Shown here piece by piece: positions 20,493 through 32,783 of a stretch of DNA of 64,000 nucleotides. Origin of the DNA: Lateolabrax maculatus. Lineage: Eukaryota > Chordata > Actinopteri > Acropomatiformes > Lateolabracidae. A model generated the notes under the pieces. That model did no database searches. It had not been told where the DNA came from and saw only the letters and a program-made list of their open reading frames with translations. The position numbers and the translations under genes are program-made. Within the stretch, counting starts at the first letter, position 1. Each line of letters opens with the position of its first letter. The DNA is taken from NCBI GenBank assembly GCA_031216445.1, contig CM062218.1, positions 19,629,501-19,693,500 on the forward strand, given 5' to 3'.

Positions 20493-21986
20493 TATGTAGC
20501 CAGAGAATAATGGCTACTTTACCCATGAATTCCACTGTGTAAATCATATTATTGGGCATATGTGGTTTGTTATTTAATATTTAATCTCACAAATGTAAGA
20601 AATAGGATGACAAACTATGTACCAATGATTTCTTTTTGTTTTGAGGTCATACAATGTGGATCTAATTTTATCTATCATAACTTTTTATTCGTTCAATGAT
20701 GCCACTGTTATAAATTGATGAGATTTTAAAGTCAAACTATTTATTGAATAAGTATAACCTACATAAAAAATGACTTAAAAAAGGTACTGTAACTTTAAAT
20801 AATGGAACTACTGAATCAACAGTCAAAACTTTCCCACAGCTACATACAGACTCCACAGGGGGAGGAACAGCAACAATTATGATTACAAAACATACGTTTC
20901 CTTCAGTGATAACAGAATAACAGACTCAGTTCCAAACAATTGTCTTGTAATTTTATTTGGATTTCTGTTGCTTCACAATAATTATAACCTCTGGAATTCT
21001 TGGACTAAACAAATTCCACTTTTGGCTGACAAATATTGTAAATATTGTAATTAATTCATATATAAATTAATAATATATATGAATTAATTAACTAAGTGTT
21101 TGTTATCATGTCATGCATGCCCAGCCCATACAAGACACCATTAATTCAAACAAACCATGATCAGAGTGCTGTACAAACATATTTAAACAACAAAGAAAAT
21201 CCATAAATAGAAACACAACAAAAGGATCTTTCACACCATCATTCAGTACAAAATAATTCATAAATCACTGACCGAAACATTACTATATTCTGGAATAATC
21301 TAAATAAATACTAATTAAATCTACACAGAAAATGAGGATTTTGTACAACACGTGGTGTTTGTGGACAAAACTTAGAGCCAATCAGCTCTCTGATCAGGCG
21401 ACAGCCAGGCGTTTCCCATCATGCCCTGGGTCTTGCAGTCGGTGGAGAGCTTATACATCCATGTTTTATACATCCATGGTGGAGAGCGGCTGCGGCGCCT
21501 GGCTCTAAAAACTGCAGCCGCCTCGATCTCGTGAGGTTATCGTTGTCCACTAGTGCATGACGTCAGAGCAAGTCGGACACAAAACTAACCGGCATGCATT
21601 GCGCGGCGATCAGCGGTGATCGATTCTGCACAGACGTGGCTCATCTCAGCCTATTGTATAAAAAATGGCCCAGTCGCCATCTTTTTTCTCAAACTTTTGA
21701 CGCCAAAATATTTGCCCTCAAACCAAAAAAACAGTGTTTTCAAACCACCAACCGTGGTTAATATATTCCACACATTTCTTTTAACAGTCAAACTAATGAG
21801 CTAATGACAATTTTACACCGTGACACGTCGAGTAATATAGGCTATGTTCCGTAAACGTTACTTTAAATCCACCTTTAAATCCAACAAGTTATGTTGATGT
21901 TTGTGCCGAGGAAGCTTTTTAGTTTTTAGGGAGGTAAATTCATGAATCAGAAGCAGGAAAGACGTGAACTGAGCCTTGAGTCTTAC
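20493..21986. other. Noncoding, after Tc1, unit 1
   Basis: AT-rich DNA with a strong hairpin at 21048-21090. It then becomes GC-richer near 21400-21620. A 26-base segment near 21671 between two CGCCA copies is missing from units 2 and 3. No gene is seen. If the minus-strand gene is real, this is its first intron. Confidence 0.45.
21048..21090. repeat. Perfect 17-base inverted repeat, unit 1
   Basis: The arms taattaattcatatata (21048-21064) and its exact reverse complement (21074-21090) are separated by nine bases. It is AT-only except one pair. Copies at 41535-41577 and 60195-60237 are unchanged. Confidence 0.85.
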
Positions 21987-22065
21987 CTGCGTGACGAGTG
22001 TCCGGGTCACGCTGGCCTCCCACCAGCAGCTGCTCCTCTTGGACTGGTGCGCTGTCAGCAGGCAT
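21987..22065 (-). CDS. Candidate first coding exon of minus-strand gene (unit 1 only)
   Basis: ATG at 22065-22063 has A at -3 and an in-frame TGA five codons upstream. The next 26 codons read MPADSAPVQEEQLLVGG, then QRDPDTRHA. One further G is followed by a GTAAGA donor at 21986-21981. A TATA box lies about 160 bases upstream of the ATG. The donor phase would join correctly to the acceptor at 14082 (acidic exon). The family is unrecognised. The piece is absent from every other unit because the duplication junctions remove it. It could be a chance combination of signals. Confidence 0.4.
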
Positions 22066-22223
22066 TTCTCCACTGGTTCACTTAGAGTCCTCTTCTCTCA
22101 GTTATCCACTGGTTCGCTTCTCCAACAAGCTCCTTTTTCCAGAAGCTTTCCGGCGCTTCAGGCTTTGCGGGTCAACTGGCGTCAGGTCCAGGTGGAAAGT
22201 GGGACAGTGAAGAGGTCAGCGGG

Positions 22224-22251
22224 CCTTATATGACCTCTGCCGACGCACGTG
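22224..22251 (-). promoter_or_regulatory. Candidate promoter: TATA box and E-box (unit 1 only)
   Basis: On the minus strand TATAAGG occupies 22230-22224, with a CACGTG E-box at 22251-22246 just upstream. Transcription would begin near 22197 and lead into the candidate exon at 22065. Confidence 0.4.
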
Positions 22252-22512
22252 TGTGTGTGAATAATGTAATGAAAACTGTTAGAGATTTGATTTGTTTAAT
22301 CCCAAACTTCACAAAGCTAGATGACAGTGAAAAGCAACAGACTGCAACAATCAGCATACTGAGCTGCACAATCTGTGACTGCATGTCACAAACTGAGGGA
22401 CGCTTCAAGGATCATTTTCATGACATATTTGCAAACAATTATCACTTCCATAATTAATCCACAAGCAACTCTGGTCCAGACCAAAGATTAGTTAATACTC
22501 TATTAACACACT
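22252..22512. other. Unit 1-specific noncoding
   Basis: No gene is recognised. This stretch, with the promoter and exon next to it, has no homologue elsewhere in the window. Confidence 0.5.
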
Positions 22513-24499
22513 CACACCATGGATGATGTGTTGAAATGTAATTTCTTTGTAAAAGCATGATTTGTTATAGAATCAATCACATCAAATCCTTCACATCAGT
22601 GCAAGTTCCTCGGACCGCTCCTGCAACCTGCTTAGGGTTCCAAGGATCAGCCTCTTGGACAGCGATTATGATTAGTGTAAAGGCTGATTCAGCAGCACTT
22701 TGAGGTTCGACTACTTCTGCATACTTTCAGACACAGACTTTATTTAAACTTTAAATGGGTCACAAGACTATAAAAGTTTATCATGTCTTTCAACTTTTCC
22801 AATGTTTAATATTTCAGTTTCTAGGTTTTCCAGGATTGCAGTGCAATACATTTGAGCTTTCAGATTTTTCAGGCAAATTTATTTTGGATTCTGCATTTTC
22901 AGCAATGTTTTGCTATTTATTTCAGCTGCAAGCATTCACACAGATCTTCTACAGGAAATGCATTTTCTGGTCCTATATATAATGACTTATTAGCATCACT
23001 TGTACTGACACCTGAACTGTATATATTATACTTACACTTATACCTGCACTGCCTACTGTAACTGCTGCATGTGTTTATACTGTTCATAATGTATATATAT
23101 CTTAGCTTATTCATATATACCTCTTACTGTTTATTTATATATACCTCTGTACATATGTACATACTTTACTGCTTTTTGCACACCTGGCTAAATGCTGAAC
23201 TGGGTTTTGTTGTCTCAGTACCTGCAGTCTGTTCAATGACAAAAAAGTTGAATCTGATCTAATCCATAGAGGACAGTGTCAGTGTTTCAGAAATATAAGA
23301 ACAATGCTGATGAGACTTGTTTTCCACTATCAGTAGTTCTGCAAAAAAAATGACTGGTACTGAAAAAGCAAAAAAAGTATAAGTGAAGTATAAAAGGTGA
23401 AATCTACTTGGGATAAACATGTCCTGAGTTTTGGCATTGCAGTTCCCATCATGCATTGGGTGAAGCAAGCAGGAAGTATGTTACCATGCAGCAGGTGGGC
23501 GATGTTTCTACATTTTTATTTAATAGACAACATGAAGAGTCGTGATGCATCAGCTACTGCAGTTCTTGTTTGCTCCGTAACCATGGAAACATCCAACTCT
23601 CAGCTGGATTAGTGTTAATGCTGAAGAAAACACCTAAACATGATGGTTGTGAGGCGAGACAGAGTCAGAGTTACAGTTGGAGCGTCTTTAGCTTCAGTAA
23701 TTTGACATATTTCTGAGTTAAACAGAACACGTGGACGGAGTTTAATTAGGAGAGGGATTTAAATCAAATCTTTCACCTGTGATTGGATAGCTGAAGGTGG
23801 GCCTGGCTCAGTGAATACAGCTGGATATGGAGCTGTGGAGGAGCTGTTGGCCTTCACCCACACCTCCTTCATCCTCACTGTGAGATGAGTGACAAATGAA
23901 CAATTTAATCTTTTTTAGAATTTTATTACTATGGAGTTTTTTTCCACTTTGGCGGACGGGTCAAAATACCCATGAGCCTTGGCTGCTGTTGCTATGGAGA
24001 GCAAGGTGTGAATCATAGCTGCGGTGAATTTAAAATACAGCTACAGCTGCTGAATTCATCCAAAACTGACCCCGAATCAGAAGTGAATTCATTTTAAATG
24101 CAGATTATAGGGTAATCAGTTTCCCAACAGTTTAATCTTTAGCTTTAATCCACAATGAGGAGTTTCAACCAGGAGAGTTTCATGCAGATCCAAACTATAG
24201 AAGAGCTTCAACTGCAGTCAGCTGACATTGTCCATGAGAGGAAAAATTAATGAATTTCAGGAACCTGGAATAGCTCCTCCCACTTTTCAGCTCTACAGGA
24301 AATGAAAAAAAAAAAGCTGTCAGAAGGCAGCGGAATGGAAGCAACGCTTTGATGCTGGATTCTAGAACTCACAGAACACCAGTAAGTAGACCTCAGAATC
24401 CCAACAGGGTCACATTATCTCCTGTCAACTGCAAACAAGTGTCGTGTACCACAGTCAAGAAGGATCTACTACAGAGACCATCTTCACACAACTACAGTC
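22513..24499. other. Noncoding, upstream of coiled-coil copy 2
   Basis: It matches 1326-3180. The part 22513-23770 is not repeated in units 3 and 4. It has a GTAAGT donor at 24382-24387. About 170 bases near 23095-23270 differ from unit 1. No gene is recognised. Confidence 0.5.
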
Positions 24500-24659
24500 T
24501 ACCACAGACCACTACAGTCTACCACAGACCACTACAGTCTACCACAGACCACAACAGTCTGCTACAGACCACTACAGTCTGCTACAGACCACTACAGTCT
24601 ACCACAGACCACTACAGTCTGCTACAGACCACTACAGTCTACCACAGACTACTTCAGTC
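24500..24659 (+). repeat. 20-base minisatellite, 8 copies (unit 2)
   Basis: Two units fewer than in unit 1. The 40-base difference shifts frame, so an upstream open stretch here runs in frame into the coiled-coil gene. Confidence 0.9.
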
Positions 24660-24665
24660 TTCGAC

Positions 24666-26132
24666 ATGCCTTTTCACTTTTCTACAGACAGGGCCTTGGA
24701 ACGAAGGTTGAACGCAAAGAAAAGGGTGAGAGTTGCTGACGATGTTCCTCAGGGCCGTCCAAAACCCCCCTCAGACATCGAGCGTCTGAAAGACGCTCTT
24801 GATAAAGCTCACCAGGAGAACTGTCTCCTGAAAGAGCAAGTAAACAACATGTCGCACCATGCCTTGTCCTTTGACAATTTACTGATTGAAAACAAGGACA
24901 GTAAACAGCAAATAGCTGAGCTGGAGGAGCAGATCCAGCATCTGAAGAATGGCTTTGAGAATGCTCACAAGGAGAAAAGTCTCCTGATAGAGCAAATACA
25001 CAGCATGTCGCTTCACGCCTCCTCCTTAAACAAATTACTCGGTGAAAAGGAGACAGATAAAGAAGAAATAAGCAGGCTGGAGCAGCTTCTACAGACCAGG
25101 GAGAGTCAGTTTGAAGCTGAAGACAAAAAGAGCCAGGAGACCATTACAAAGTACAAGGAAGAAATCTCCCACGTCAAGAACAGTTTCCAAATCCAGATTG
25201 AGCAGCTGGAGATCCAGCTGCACCTCAACAAGAAGGAGTACATCGACCTGGCAGCAAGATTTGAGGCAGATAAAAAACAACATGCAGAGCAAAACGCCAA
25301 GGCCGTGTCAGAGAGCCAGAACAGCATCATGCTGCAGAACGAACTGCAGAATAAACTGAAGCAGAGAGACGATGAAGTCCTGAATCTCAAGAAGGACAAC
25401 GACAAACTCTCCCAGAGGCTCACAGAGGCCACAAACCATCTGTGGAGCAACGGACAGGAATTTCTCCAGAGCGACAAAGCTTGGCAGACGAAATACCAAG
25501 CTCTGCAGGAGAAGTTCAGACAGGACCTGGCTGAGAAAGAACAGAGCTGGGAGACACGAGTACAACAGGTGGAGGAGGAGAAGAACGAACTGGAGCTCTG
25601 TCTGAAAGAAGAGAAGAGCAGACGCTTCTGGTCTCGCAGGGACAACACAAAGACTGGACAGACAAAGGTGGAGGAAAAGACAAGTGAAGAAGATGAGATG
25701 AAAAAGAAAGAAAAGGAAGAGAGAGTGGAGATGAAAAACAAAGAAAAAGAAGAAAAGACTGAGATGAAAAAGAAAGAAAAGGAAGAAAAGAGGGAGATGA
25801 AAAAGAAAGAAAAGGAAGAGAAGGCAGAGATGAAAAAGAAAGAAAAGGAAGAGAAGAGGGAGATGAAAAAGAAAGAAAAGGAAGAAAAGTTGGAGATGAA
25901 AAAGAAAGAAAAGGAAGAGAAGGTAGAGATGGAAAAGAAAGAAAAGGAAGAGAAGACAGAGATGAAAAACCAAGAAAAAGAGGTGAAGACAGAGATGAAA
26001 AAGATGGAGAAGAAGGGTTTTATGAGCTGGATGCACAAGAAGAAGAAGTGCGACAGCGACAGTGAGGTGGAGGAGGCTGCTGGTTGTTCGTCTCAGGTCG
26101 GACAACAGCAGCTCCCTCAACCTCCCCCCTAA
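24666..26132 (+). CDS. Coiled-coil, Lys/Glu-rich protein, copy 2 (488 aa)
   Basis: I start at ATG 24666, as in copy 1. The frame is open for 74 more codons upstream, but that stretch begins at GTG and contains no in-frame ATG. It differs from copy 1 at four bases, each changing a residue: Q85E, E301Q, H320R and G342E. E85 is unique to this copy. The hendecad number (ten) is unchanged, as is the 52-residue internal repeat. Function is unknown; a charged coiled-coil scaffold is inferred. Confidence 0.6.
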   Translation: MPFHFSTDRALERRLNAKKRVRVADDVPQGRPKPPSDIERLKDALDKAHQENCLLKEQVNNMSHHALSFDNLLIENKDSKQQIAELEEQIQHLKNGFENAHKEKSLLIEQIHSMSLHASSLNKLLGEKETDKEEISRLEQLLQTRESQFEAEDKKSQETITKYKEEISHVKNSFQIQIEQLEIQLHLNKKEYIDLAARFEADKKQHAEQNAKAVSESQNSIMLQNELQNKLKQRDDEVLNLKKDNDKLSQRLTEATNHLWSNGQEFLQSDKAWQTKYQALQEKFRQDLAEKEQSWETRVQQVEEEKNELELCLKEEKSRRFWSRRDNTKTGQTKVEEKTSEEDEMKKKEKEERVEMKNKEKEEKTEMKKKEKEEKREMKKKEKEEKAEMKKKEKEEKREMKKKEKEEKLEMKKKEKEEKVEMEKKEKEEKTEMKNQEKEVKTEMKKMEKKGFMSWMHKKKKCDSDSEVEEAAGCSSQVGQQQLPQPPP

Positions 26133-26135
26133 CCT

Positions 26136-26394
26136 CTCCACCCCTCCTCTGTCTCCCTCACCCCGTCCCTCTTTCCACCCTCCATCTTCCTCCATCTCCC
26201 TCACCACCTTTTAACACCCTCCTCCATCTCCCTCACCCCGTCCCTCTTACCATCCTCCTCCATCTCCCTCACCCCCTATTACCACCCTCCCTCCATTCCC
26301 TCCTCCACCGTCCTCCAGTTCCCTCACCCCCTCTTACCACCCTCCATCCATTACCCCCTCCATCTCCCTCCCCCTCACCTCCACCCCCCGCCCC
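26136..26394. repeat. Pyrimidine-rich minisatellite, copy 2
   Basis: Same structure as copy 1 with two or three substitutions (for example accacc for acccccc near 26205). Confidence 0.8.
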
Positions 26395-26397
26395 CAT

Positions 26398-26547
26398 GGG
26401 CAGCACAGTGGTCAGCGCTGCAGCCTCACAGAAACACCTCCATCTTGTTTCTGTGTGGAGTTTGTATGTTCTCCCTGTGTCTGCGTGGGTTTTCTCCTGG
26501 TACTCAGGTTTCCCCCACAATCCAAAGACATTCAAATTCGGCTAATC
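26398..26547. repeat. Interspersed repeat fragment, copy 2
   Basis: Counterpart of 5119-5268. Confidence 0.5.
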
Positions 26548-28328
26548 CAAATACATCCAAAATCAAATACAATCAAATAAACAATCAATCAAATAAAAGT
26601 TCAATCATAGTTCTGCATATGTCTGCCTTTTTGAATAAACACATAGAGTATAAATACAGCTGTATGACATTATGGTTGGTATCTGTCATTATACTGACAG
26701 CATTCACTCTATTGTTCTTTCAATCTTTATTATTATTCTGTACGTTTTTTGGTGGACTACTACTCCTGTATACTGTCAGCTACAGCGACAGTAAACTGAC
26801 AAAAAACTGACATTAATGTTGTGTTTAGATTTTTTGTACCTCTGCAACATTTTATTATTTATTACTTATTATTAACACTTGTGTGTTTGCCACAAATGTC
26901 ATGTTGACTTGCAATTCTTCAACCACACCACTGGGATGCAGCAAAGACTCCTGATTCCACATACACTCATCTTAACCGTAAACTCCACCAGCAACAAGGC
27001 AGGAAAACTTTGAACTAAAACATTTAAAACAAACAGGTGTTTGCAAGTGTATGAATGCAGGAGGACAAAACAAAGACGGTATCATTGCAGGGCTGTTTTC
27101 TGTTCCAATTGTTCATTATTAATACGTGTACTGTAAACATTAGTGGGGACAGGACTTTTAATGCCAATGTTGATACCTTTAAACAAAAATGTCAAGAAGA
27201 GACACACAGTGTACCCACTGTGCTTGGCGCGGCTGTAGGATGAATGATGTCATCAGATGGTGCCATGCCTTCAGAGTAGAGGAGCCAGCTGAAGTACAAG
27301 ATGGAACCACAGACTGTATATGAGGATGAAACTCACACTATATGAACCCAGGTCACAAGAATTAACAACGCGGAAGTGCCTTAGCCAATCAGATGGCAGG
27401 GCCGCAGCACCGCAGGCTGCTGGACAGCATACGGCAGTCAGACGCTGGGTGACAGTGTAGGGAGAGGGCTTCCTGCGGAGTGGAAAAACACTAAAAACAC
27501 TGTAGTAGTGAAACGTGTAACATAACAGAGAGAAAAATAGAAAATAAAAAAACCATGGTTGGCCTGCAGATGACCTGATGGAGTAGGAGGCAGCAGAGTA
27601 GGCCACGCCACTGCAGAATAGGCCGTGCCACTTAGGTAACGGTACATGGTGGTTAGTAGAAGGACCTGATAAGGACTGGCGACGCGGCTCCAGGTAAGCA
27701 TGAGATCATGCTTGACCGTTATCTGACCTGCTGTAGCTGTCAGTTTTTAAAAAAATGAGCTGGAATCAAAAACAGGACACAGGTGTAAAGACCTGCCCCG
27801 TGACACAGAGGAAGCCCCGGAATAAAAAGAAATCAATAAATGCTGCGCCACGAGGCGCTAGGCTAAGAGCTAACAACATTAGCATTAGCTGATAGCCAAC
27901 TGATGTAGAGAGAAACTGAAGAACGGAAAGAAGAGAAACGTGTCAGTTTTCTCTTTGGCTGCTGAAGCTATTCAACTGTTTGAAACTGAAGCAACATGAG
28001 TTATGTTTCCTCAGGCATTTGATTTCACTGGTCTAGTGAATCTAATTAAAAATGAATAGAAGACAATATTTTGTCAAGTTAACACTAGTTTGTAAATCAT
28101 GTATCATTGTCTTTCTTTAATTTAAAAAGTGTATACGATGTTAAGTTAAAATAGAAATCTTTGAAGTGAAGAGCTAAGAGCCAAGAACTGCCGACCTTAC
28201 CCCAAGTACATCTGTTTGGTGCAAAGTTGTGCAAATTATGCTTTAATACTGCAAATGATAATGCCCAACATTTCCCTCTTGAAGTGGTCAATACAGTCAA
28301 ACATAACTTTTATCCATGGCTTCAAGTT
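26548..28328. other. Noncoding, unit 2
   Basis: Counterpart of 5269-7043 with small indels near 26785 and 27295. No gene is recognised. Confidence 0.4.
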
Positions 28329-28450
28329 GGATATGGAACTGTGTCGTACTTGAGACTGGAAAAGGATCATAAGGTACATGCTGCATTTCTATTGGGAAAG
28401 GCTGGAGTGGCTCCCTTAAGCAGATTACAATTCCTCGACTGGAACTAACA
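28329..28450 (+). mobile_element. BEL/Pao pol scrap, copy 2
   Basis: Same fragment and same frameshift as copy 1, so it was dead before duplication. Confidence 0.65.
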
Positions 28451-29041
28451 AATTGAGCATTAGTTCAGGCAGGCCGCGGAGTCAAGCTCAGCTCGATGTC
28501 CCAGCTACATCAGCTGACCATTGCAATCCAGGAGCCACATCAGCTGATGGATCAGCTGATTACCTTCTACGCATCTATTGGCGATCTCATTCAGGGCGCC
28601 CTATTTAAGCTGCTTCAGCCTGCCTATCCTAGCTGCTTCCTCTGCAAGCTGCTTCACAAGCTTGTCAATGTGAGAATGACCAAGCTGTCAGCTACCTGCC
28701 TCAACTCCCCTGCTGCTGGTATGTCGATCCCCGACCACCATGAGTGCATCACGGACTCACCGCATCAGCAATCTGAAGCAGAGGAGCTATTCGTGTCGGA
28801 AGGTTACGCTGCTCCCGCACCTCCGCTGTCGTCCAAGGAGCATGAGCCCCACCTCCAGCAGCCAGCTCCGCGGACCAGGAAGATGCCACCATCTTGTTGC
28901 CTTATCCAACATCCAGTCATCGCTTGCCACAATTAACTCCAGAATCAAGCCCTGGAGTCCGACTCAGAGGCCTCAGCAACACGTTTTTTCTGACCACCGC
29001 CGGACTGCTTTCCTCCTCGGTCGCAGGGCTTCTGCCATAAT
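28451..29041. other. Unrecognised, unit 2
   Basis: Counterpart of 7166-7756 with a few substitutions. Confidence 0.25.
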
Positions 29042-29502
29042 CCCTTTTCACACAGGCACTGCTACCCTGAAATTATTATATTCCGGTCACGGTATATGTG
29101 TGAGCGCAAAGGTCCGCGTCAGTCGGAACAGACTTTAACCGGCCAGCTCCCGAGTACAAGTCCAGGTGAGCAGGCAATTCGACAATTCACACGAGAGTGT
29201 GGGTGTGTCGACTTCCAGCAGTCAGCGGCTGTGTTTTTAGAAATGCGGATGTGCTGATTAAATGCAGCAGCTAAAAGCTGCATAGTTTTGACGCTCCACT
29301 GCAAAGTGCTAACAGGAGAGAGGACTTCCTGTAAAATAAAGGTTTTATTTCTGGTAAAAATCTTAAAAACACTGAAATACAACTGCAGTGAAGTTTTGCA
29401 TCACGTCCTGCCTCCTGCACCCCTCGCCTAAACCAGACGGACTATTTCCAGTATGTGTGTGCAGACACGACAATCTCCTGCTGTACTGCATGTGTGAAAG
29501 GG
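29042..29502. mobile_element. MITE-like element, copy 2
   Basis: Counterpart of 7757-8217, with the same length and ends. Confidence 0.4.
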
Positions 29503-30035
29503 CAACTCATAGTACAGATCTGATTGTCCGGACTTCATATGTGAAAGCGGCTATAGGCTGTATTTAATAAAAATAAATAAATAAGGGTGGAAGTAGCAGT
29601 AGCCTCTGCAACGTCACCCGTTGGCTCGTGAACGTCCGTTTTTAAGCTGGAAGTCAGAGATTTGGCCGTCACCATCTTGGTTTTGGGAACAGAAGTGATG
29701 TTAGTCTGATAAGAGAGCAGCTGCCTCTATCCTGATCAGTGGTAATGTCAATCACACGGTAGCCCCGCCCTATGGCATGTTCTGCCGTTTATTTCCATCT
29801 AAATATGACCATAATATAAAAATGAATATCCTGCTGTACCGAAGAAGACTCAAAACTAACGATTAAGACCATTAACTCAATCGAAGAAATGTTTACTGAG
29901 GAAATAAATCAAGTGAGAAGTCGTGTCATTTCTCATTGACCTCAATACAATCTTGTCTTTGCAGCCAGTGGAGTCGCCCCCTGGTGGCATTTGACTCACA
30001 CAGCCTCAGTCACTTACTCACCTCGTCCACTGTGA
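29503..30035. other. Noncoding, unit 2
   Basis: Counterpart of 8218-8747, with a three- to four-base longer AATAAA run near 29567. Confidence 0.3.
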
Positions 30036-30362
30036 GTGTGCGTCTCTGTGACATCAGCTAAACATCTAGCTGGCTCATCATGTCTTATTCTAAGCTGTAT
30101 GCTCAGTAGTAAATGGTTGAAGCCGTTTACTGGAGATGATACACTGACATACTGCCTGTATGGTAAGGCTGACTTCTACCCCAAACTTTGTGATATTAAA
30201 AAACACATGACAACTCAAAAACATACTCAAAAGGCAAAGCCCTATAACAGTTCCACCCAAATAAAGTTGCCATTAATGAGTAAAAAAAAGGCTGAAGCCA
30301 CAACGTTATTCCTCTCTCCTACAGCGTCCATTACAATTTTTCAAATTAATTTTGCAAATTAA
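30036..30362 (+). pseudogene. BED/hAT-type zinc-finger remnant, copy 2
   Basis: Same Cys-to-Gly change as copy 1. A private substitution at 30262 changes Lys to Ile. Confidence 0.45.
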
Positions 30363-30380
30363 TTTTAATTAAATTTTGCG

Positions 30381-30894
30381 ACTTCTAGCCACTTTTAGGA
30401 CAGCCATTAGCTACTTTCCCCACTGAGGAGTTGGCAACACTGCATACAACGTTGGAGGTCATGTTCATTCTTATGGAAGTTGCTCAGTGGCACATAAAGC
30501 AAATATCTGAGTATTCAGAAGTTCGGATTTTCCTGCTCTGTTGGGCCCACAGAGCATGCGCACTGGCGTTTCCTTTAGCACTGCCTCCCAACCGCTCAGT
30601 CTCAGACTTGCTTACATGACCAACAGGCTGCGTGTTCGTAGCAGCACTACGCGTATATGAGCTGCCAGCTCGTAGTAACCACAGCAGCTAGTCATGGAGG
30701 CAGCCTTGCGGTGTATATTATAATGTTAATATCATGCTTTGTCCCGTCTGTAAGTAAAAAACTTACAACTAATTATACTGCGTAGTATTCCGTCATGCCG
30801 TGGTATCAGCGCCGCTAGCTACTAACCGACAGCCGGTAGTTTGGGAACAGACTTAATACATCCACAGTACATGCTTTACAACTTACAGCCCACG
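30381..30894. other. Block present in units 2 and 3 only
   Basis: About 514 bases with no counterpart in unit 1. An open + frame of 62 codons (30431-30619) is unrecognised. No target duplication or inverted ends are evident, which favours loss from unit 1 over insertion. Confidence 0.6.
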
Positions 30895-32640
30895 GATGTA
30901 ACACAAGTAATAAAGCGATGAGTTACAGCCAGTTTATCCGTTATTACAGCCAGTCATATGAGCGTGCCGGGCGGCGCAGTCGAACGCTGTCCCGTTGGTC
31001 AGATGGGCATTCACGATGCTGAAGAAAAAACTCTGGCATCGGCTATTACTAAATTTTACAACTTTTAGGACCTAATGATCTAAACACCACTATGTCCACT
31101 ATGGCCACTATGTCACTCAAAGTAGGTCACACTTCTTGGGTACTTGAGGTGGCCACATGTGACACTGAGCGATGACATCACTCCAGCGAGCATCAAAGGT
31201 ATCAGTCCTATGGATATTGCCGGAAATTCAGTCCAAGTCTCCACAGGGGTTTCATTCTTCCCCCCCTGCTGCGGCATCTCTCCTGCATGTAGATCAAGTT
31301 TCTTTGTCATAGTGGTCCTGGCTGAACTGTAGTTCTTGCTGTTTGAGTTAATAAAAAGCCATAAATATAAGGTGTGGTGTCTTTACTGATTAACATTAGT
31401 GATGTTGTGAGTCCAACGATAGCTAGATAGCTAGTTAATCGCTGCACTGAGTCTGAAGGACATTTTGCCGCTTTGAAGTCAAGAACAGCGGCCGGCCCTG
31501 TTACAGACGCTGTGGAAAATATTGTGAAATACTTTGTTGTGAGCTAGCTAGTTAATGTTAGTTTGGTTTTCTTTGCCTCTTCAGCAGACATTAAGAATAT
31601 TAAGAATATTTATAACAGGGTCCACAGATTAGAGTTTGTTGCCTCTTCCTCCCCTCTGAACAGTTTGAATAATTGTAACTCTCAATCTCACAATGTCCTG
31701 CACCACTGTGCCATTACCACCAGATGTCCTCTAGAGAGCGCAATGGCAATGGGACAGACAGTGAAAACACCAGTATTAAGAGGACTCACATGTGAACTTT
31801 AATTCATTCTTGTGCACCAGGGTTTGGTGCACAAGAATGTAATAAAGGACACTACAGATCAAACATGGCAGCTGTATGAGTCTCATACATATTATAAATT
31901 GTATATATGAACACAAAATCTAATTAGCTTTGTTTTCCTCCACACTTGTTTTGATAGAAAGGTGTGATGTAGAAAGATCTGTTCTTGGTTTTACAAAGTT
32001 ATCCAGGTAACTTGTTTGGAAGCATTTTAGCCAATACAAATGTTGTGACATCTGCAGTGGATTCAGTATTTAAGAAGCTTCATGTCCCAACATCACTGAG
32101 GGTAAATGATCTCACAGGACACTGGATCAGTTTAGAGGTTGTCATTTGTTTTATTGTATTAAACACCAAACCAAATAGTGAAAAGTACAAAGTACATGGA
32201 AACATTGTAGGCAAAATAATTGGTGCCTATAAACCACAACAACCACTCATATATGGACAAATCATCAGTATTATCTTTACATCATTATATTACATAAGGT
32301 ATATTTACCAAAGTGTTCAAAATCACATGGTTAAAAACTTCTGTCAGTGCCTTTGAGTCAAATGAAAAGGGGGGGTTTAGGGATCAAACCCCTCCGGCGA
32401 GGTCTGGAAGCAGGTTTGGTGCAGAAGTGTTCAGTGGGCTGCCGTGGTGCCGGGACTGATCGGCTGGTTGACGTCCAGTCTCGGGAGACACAGGAGTCCT
32501 GCCCTGACATCAAAAACAACCGGTGAATATTTGATATAATCAAATATCAACATACATACAGTATGTAATGCTATCTTTAGCTTAGCACGACCTTGTGTCC
32601 CTATGGCTACTTTTGCAGTCCTAATAAAGGGCTTACTCAC
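30895..32640. other. Noncoding, unit 2
   Basis: Counterpart of 9091-12224 with three blocks missing (junctions near 31358, 31590 and 31718). No gene is recognised. Confidence 0.45.
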
Positions 32641-32783
32641 TTTGACTGAAACACCACATGCTCTCCGTCTTGTCCTGTCATCAGTCGTCCTTCTGACCTG
32701 GTCGAGAGTGAGCGTTTATTCTTCGTCGTCGTGGAAACTCTGGATGTGCTGCAGGAATGTTGAGTCTTCTCTCTCAACACATC
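32641..32783 (-). pseudogene. Candidate exon with lost splice acceptor, unit 2
   Basis: Counterpart of 12225-12367. The acceptor dinucleotide AG is TG here (CTCTGTTG), while the GTGAGT donor is kept. Confidence 0.25.

Larger units (their letters stand above)
1326..22512. repeat. Tandem array, unit 1 (about 21.2 kb)
   Basis: This is the first full unit and the most diverged. Its start at 1326 matches 22513, the start of unit 2. Relative to units 2 and 3 it holds extra blocks at about 9558-10030, 10263-10609, 10728-11287 and 12497-12680. It lacks about 514 bases after 9090 and about 220 bases near 14235. Only this unit retains 21971-22512, which carries a candidate minus-strand promoter and first exon. 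Confidence 0.9.

Noticed and set aside
24444..26132. A 562-codon version of the coiled-coil gene
   Set aside because: Its first codon is GTG, and no in-frame ATG occurs before 24666. Eukaryotic start at GTG here is not supported, and unit 1 has the same upstream sequence out of frame.
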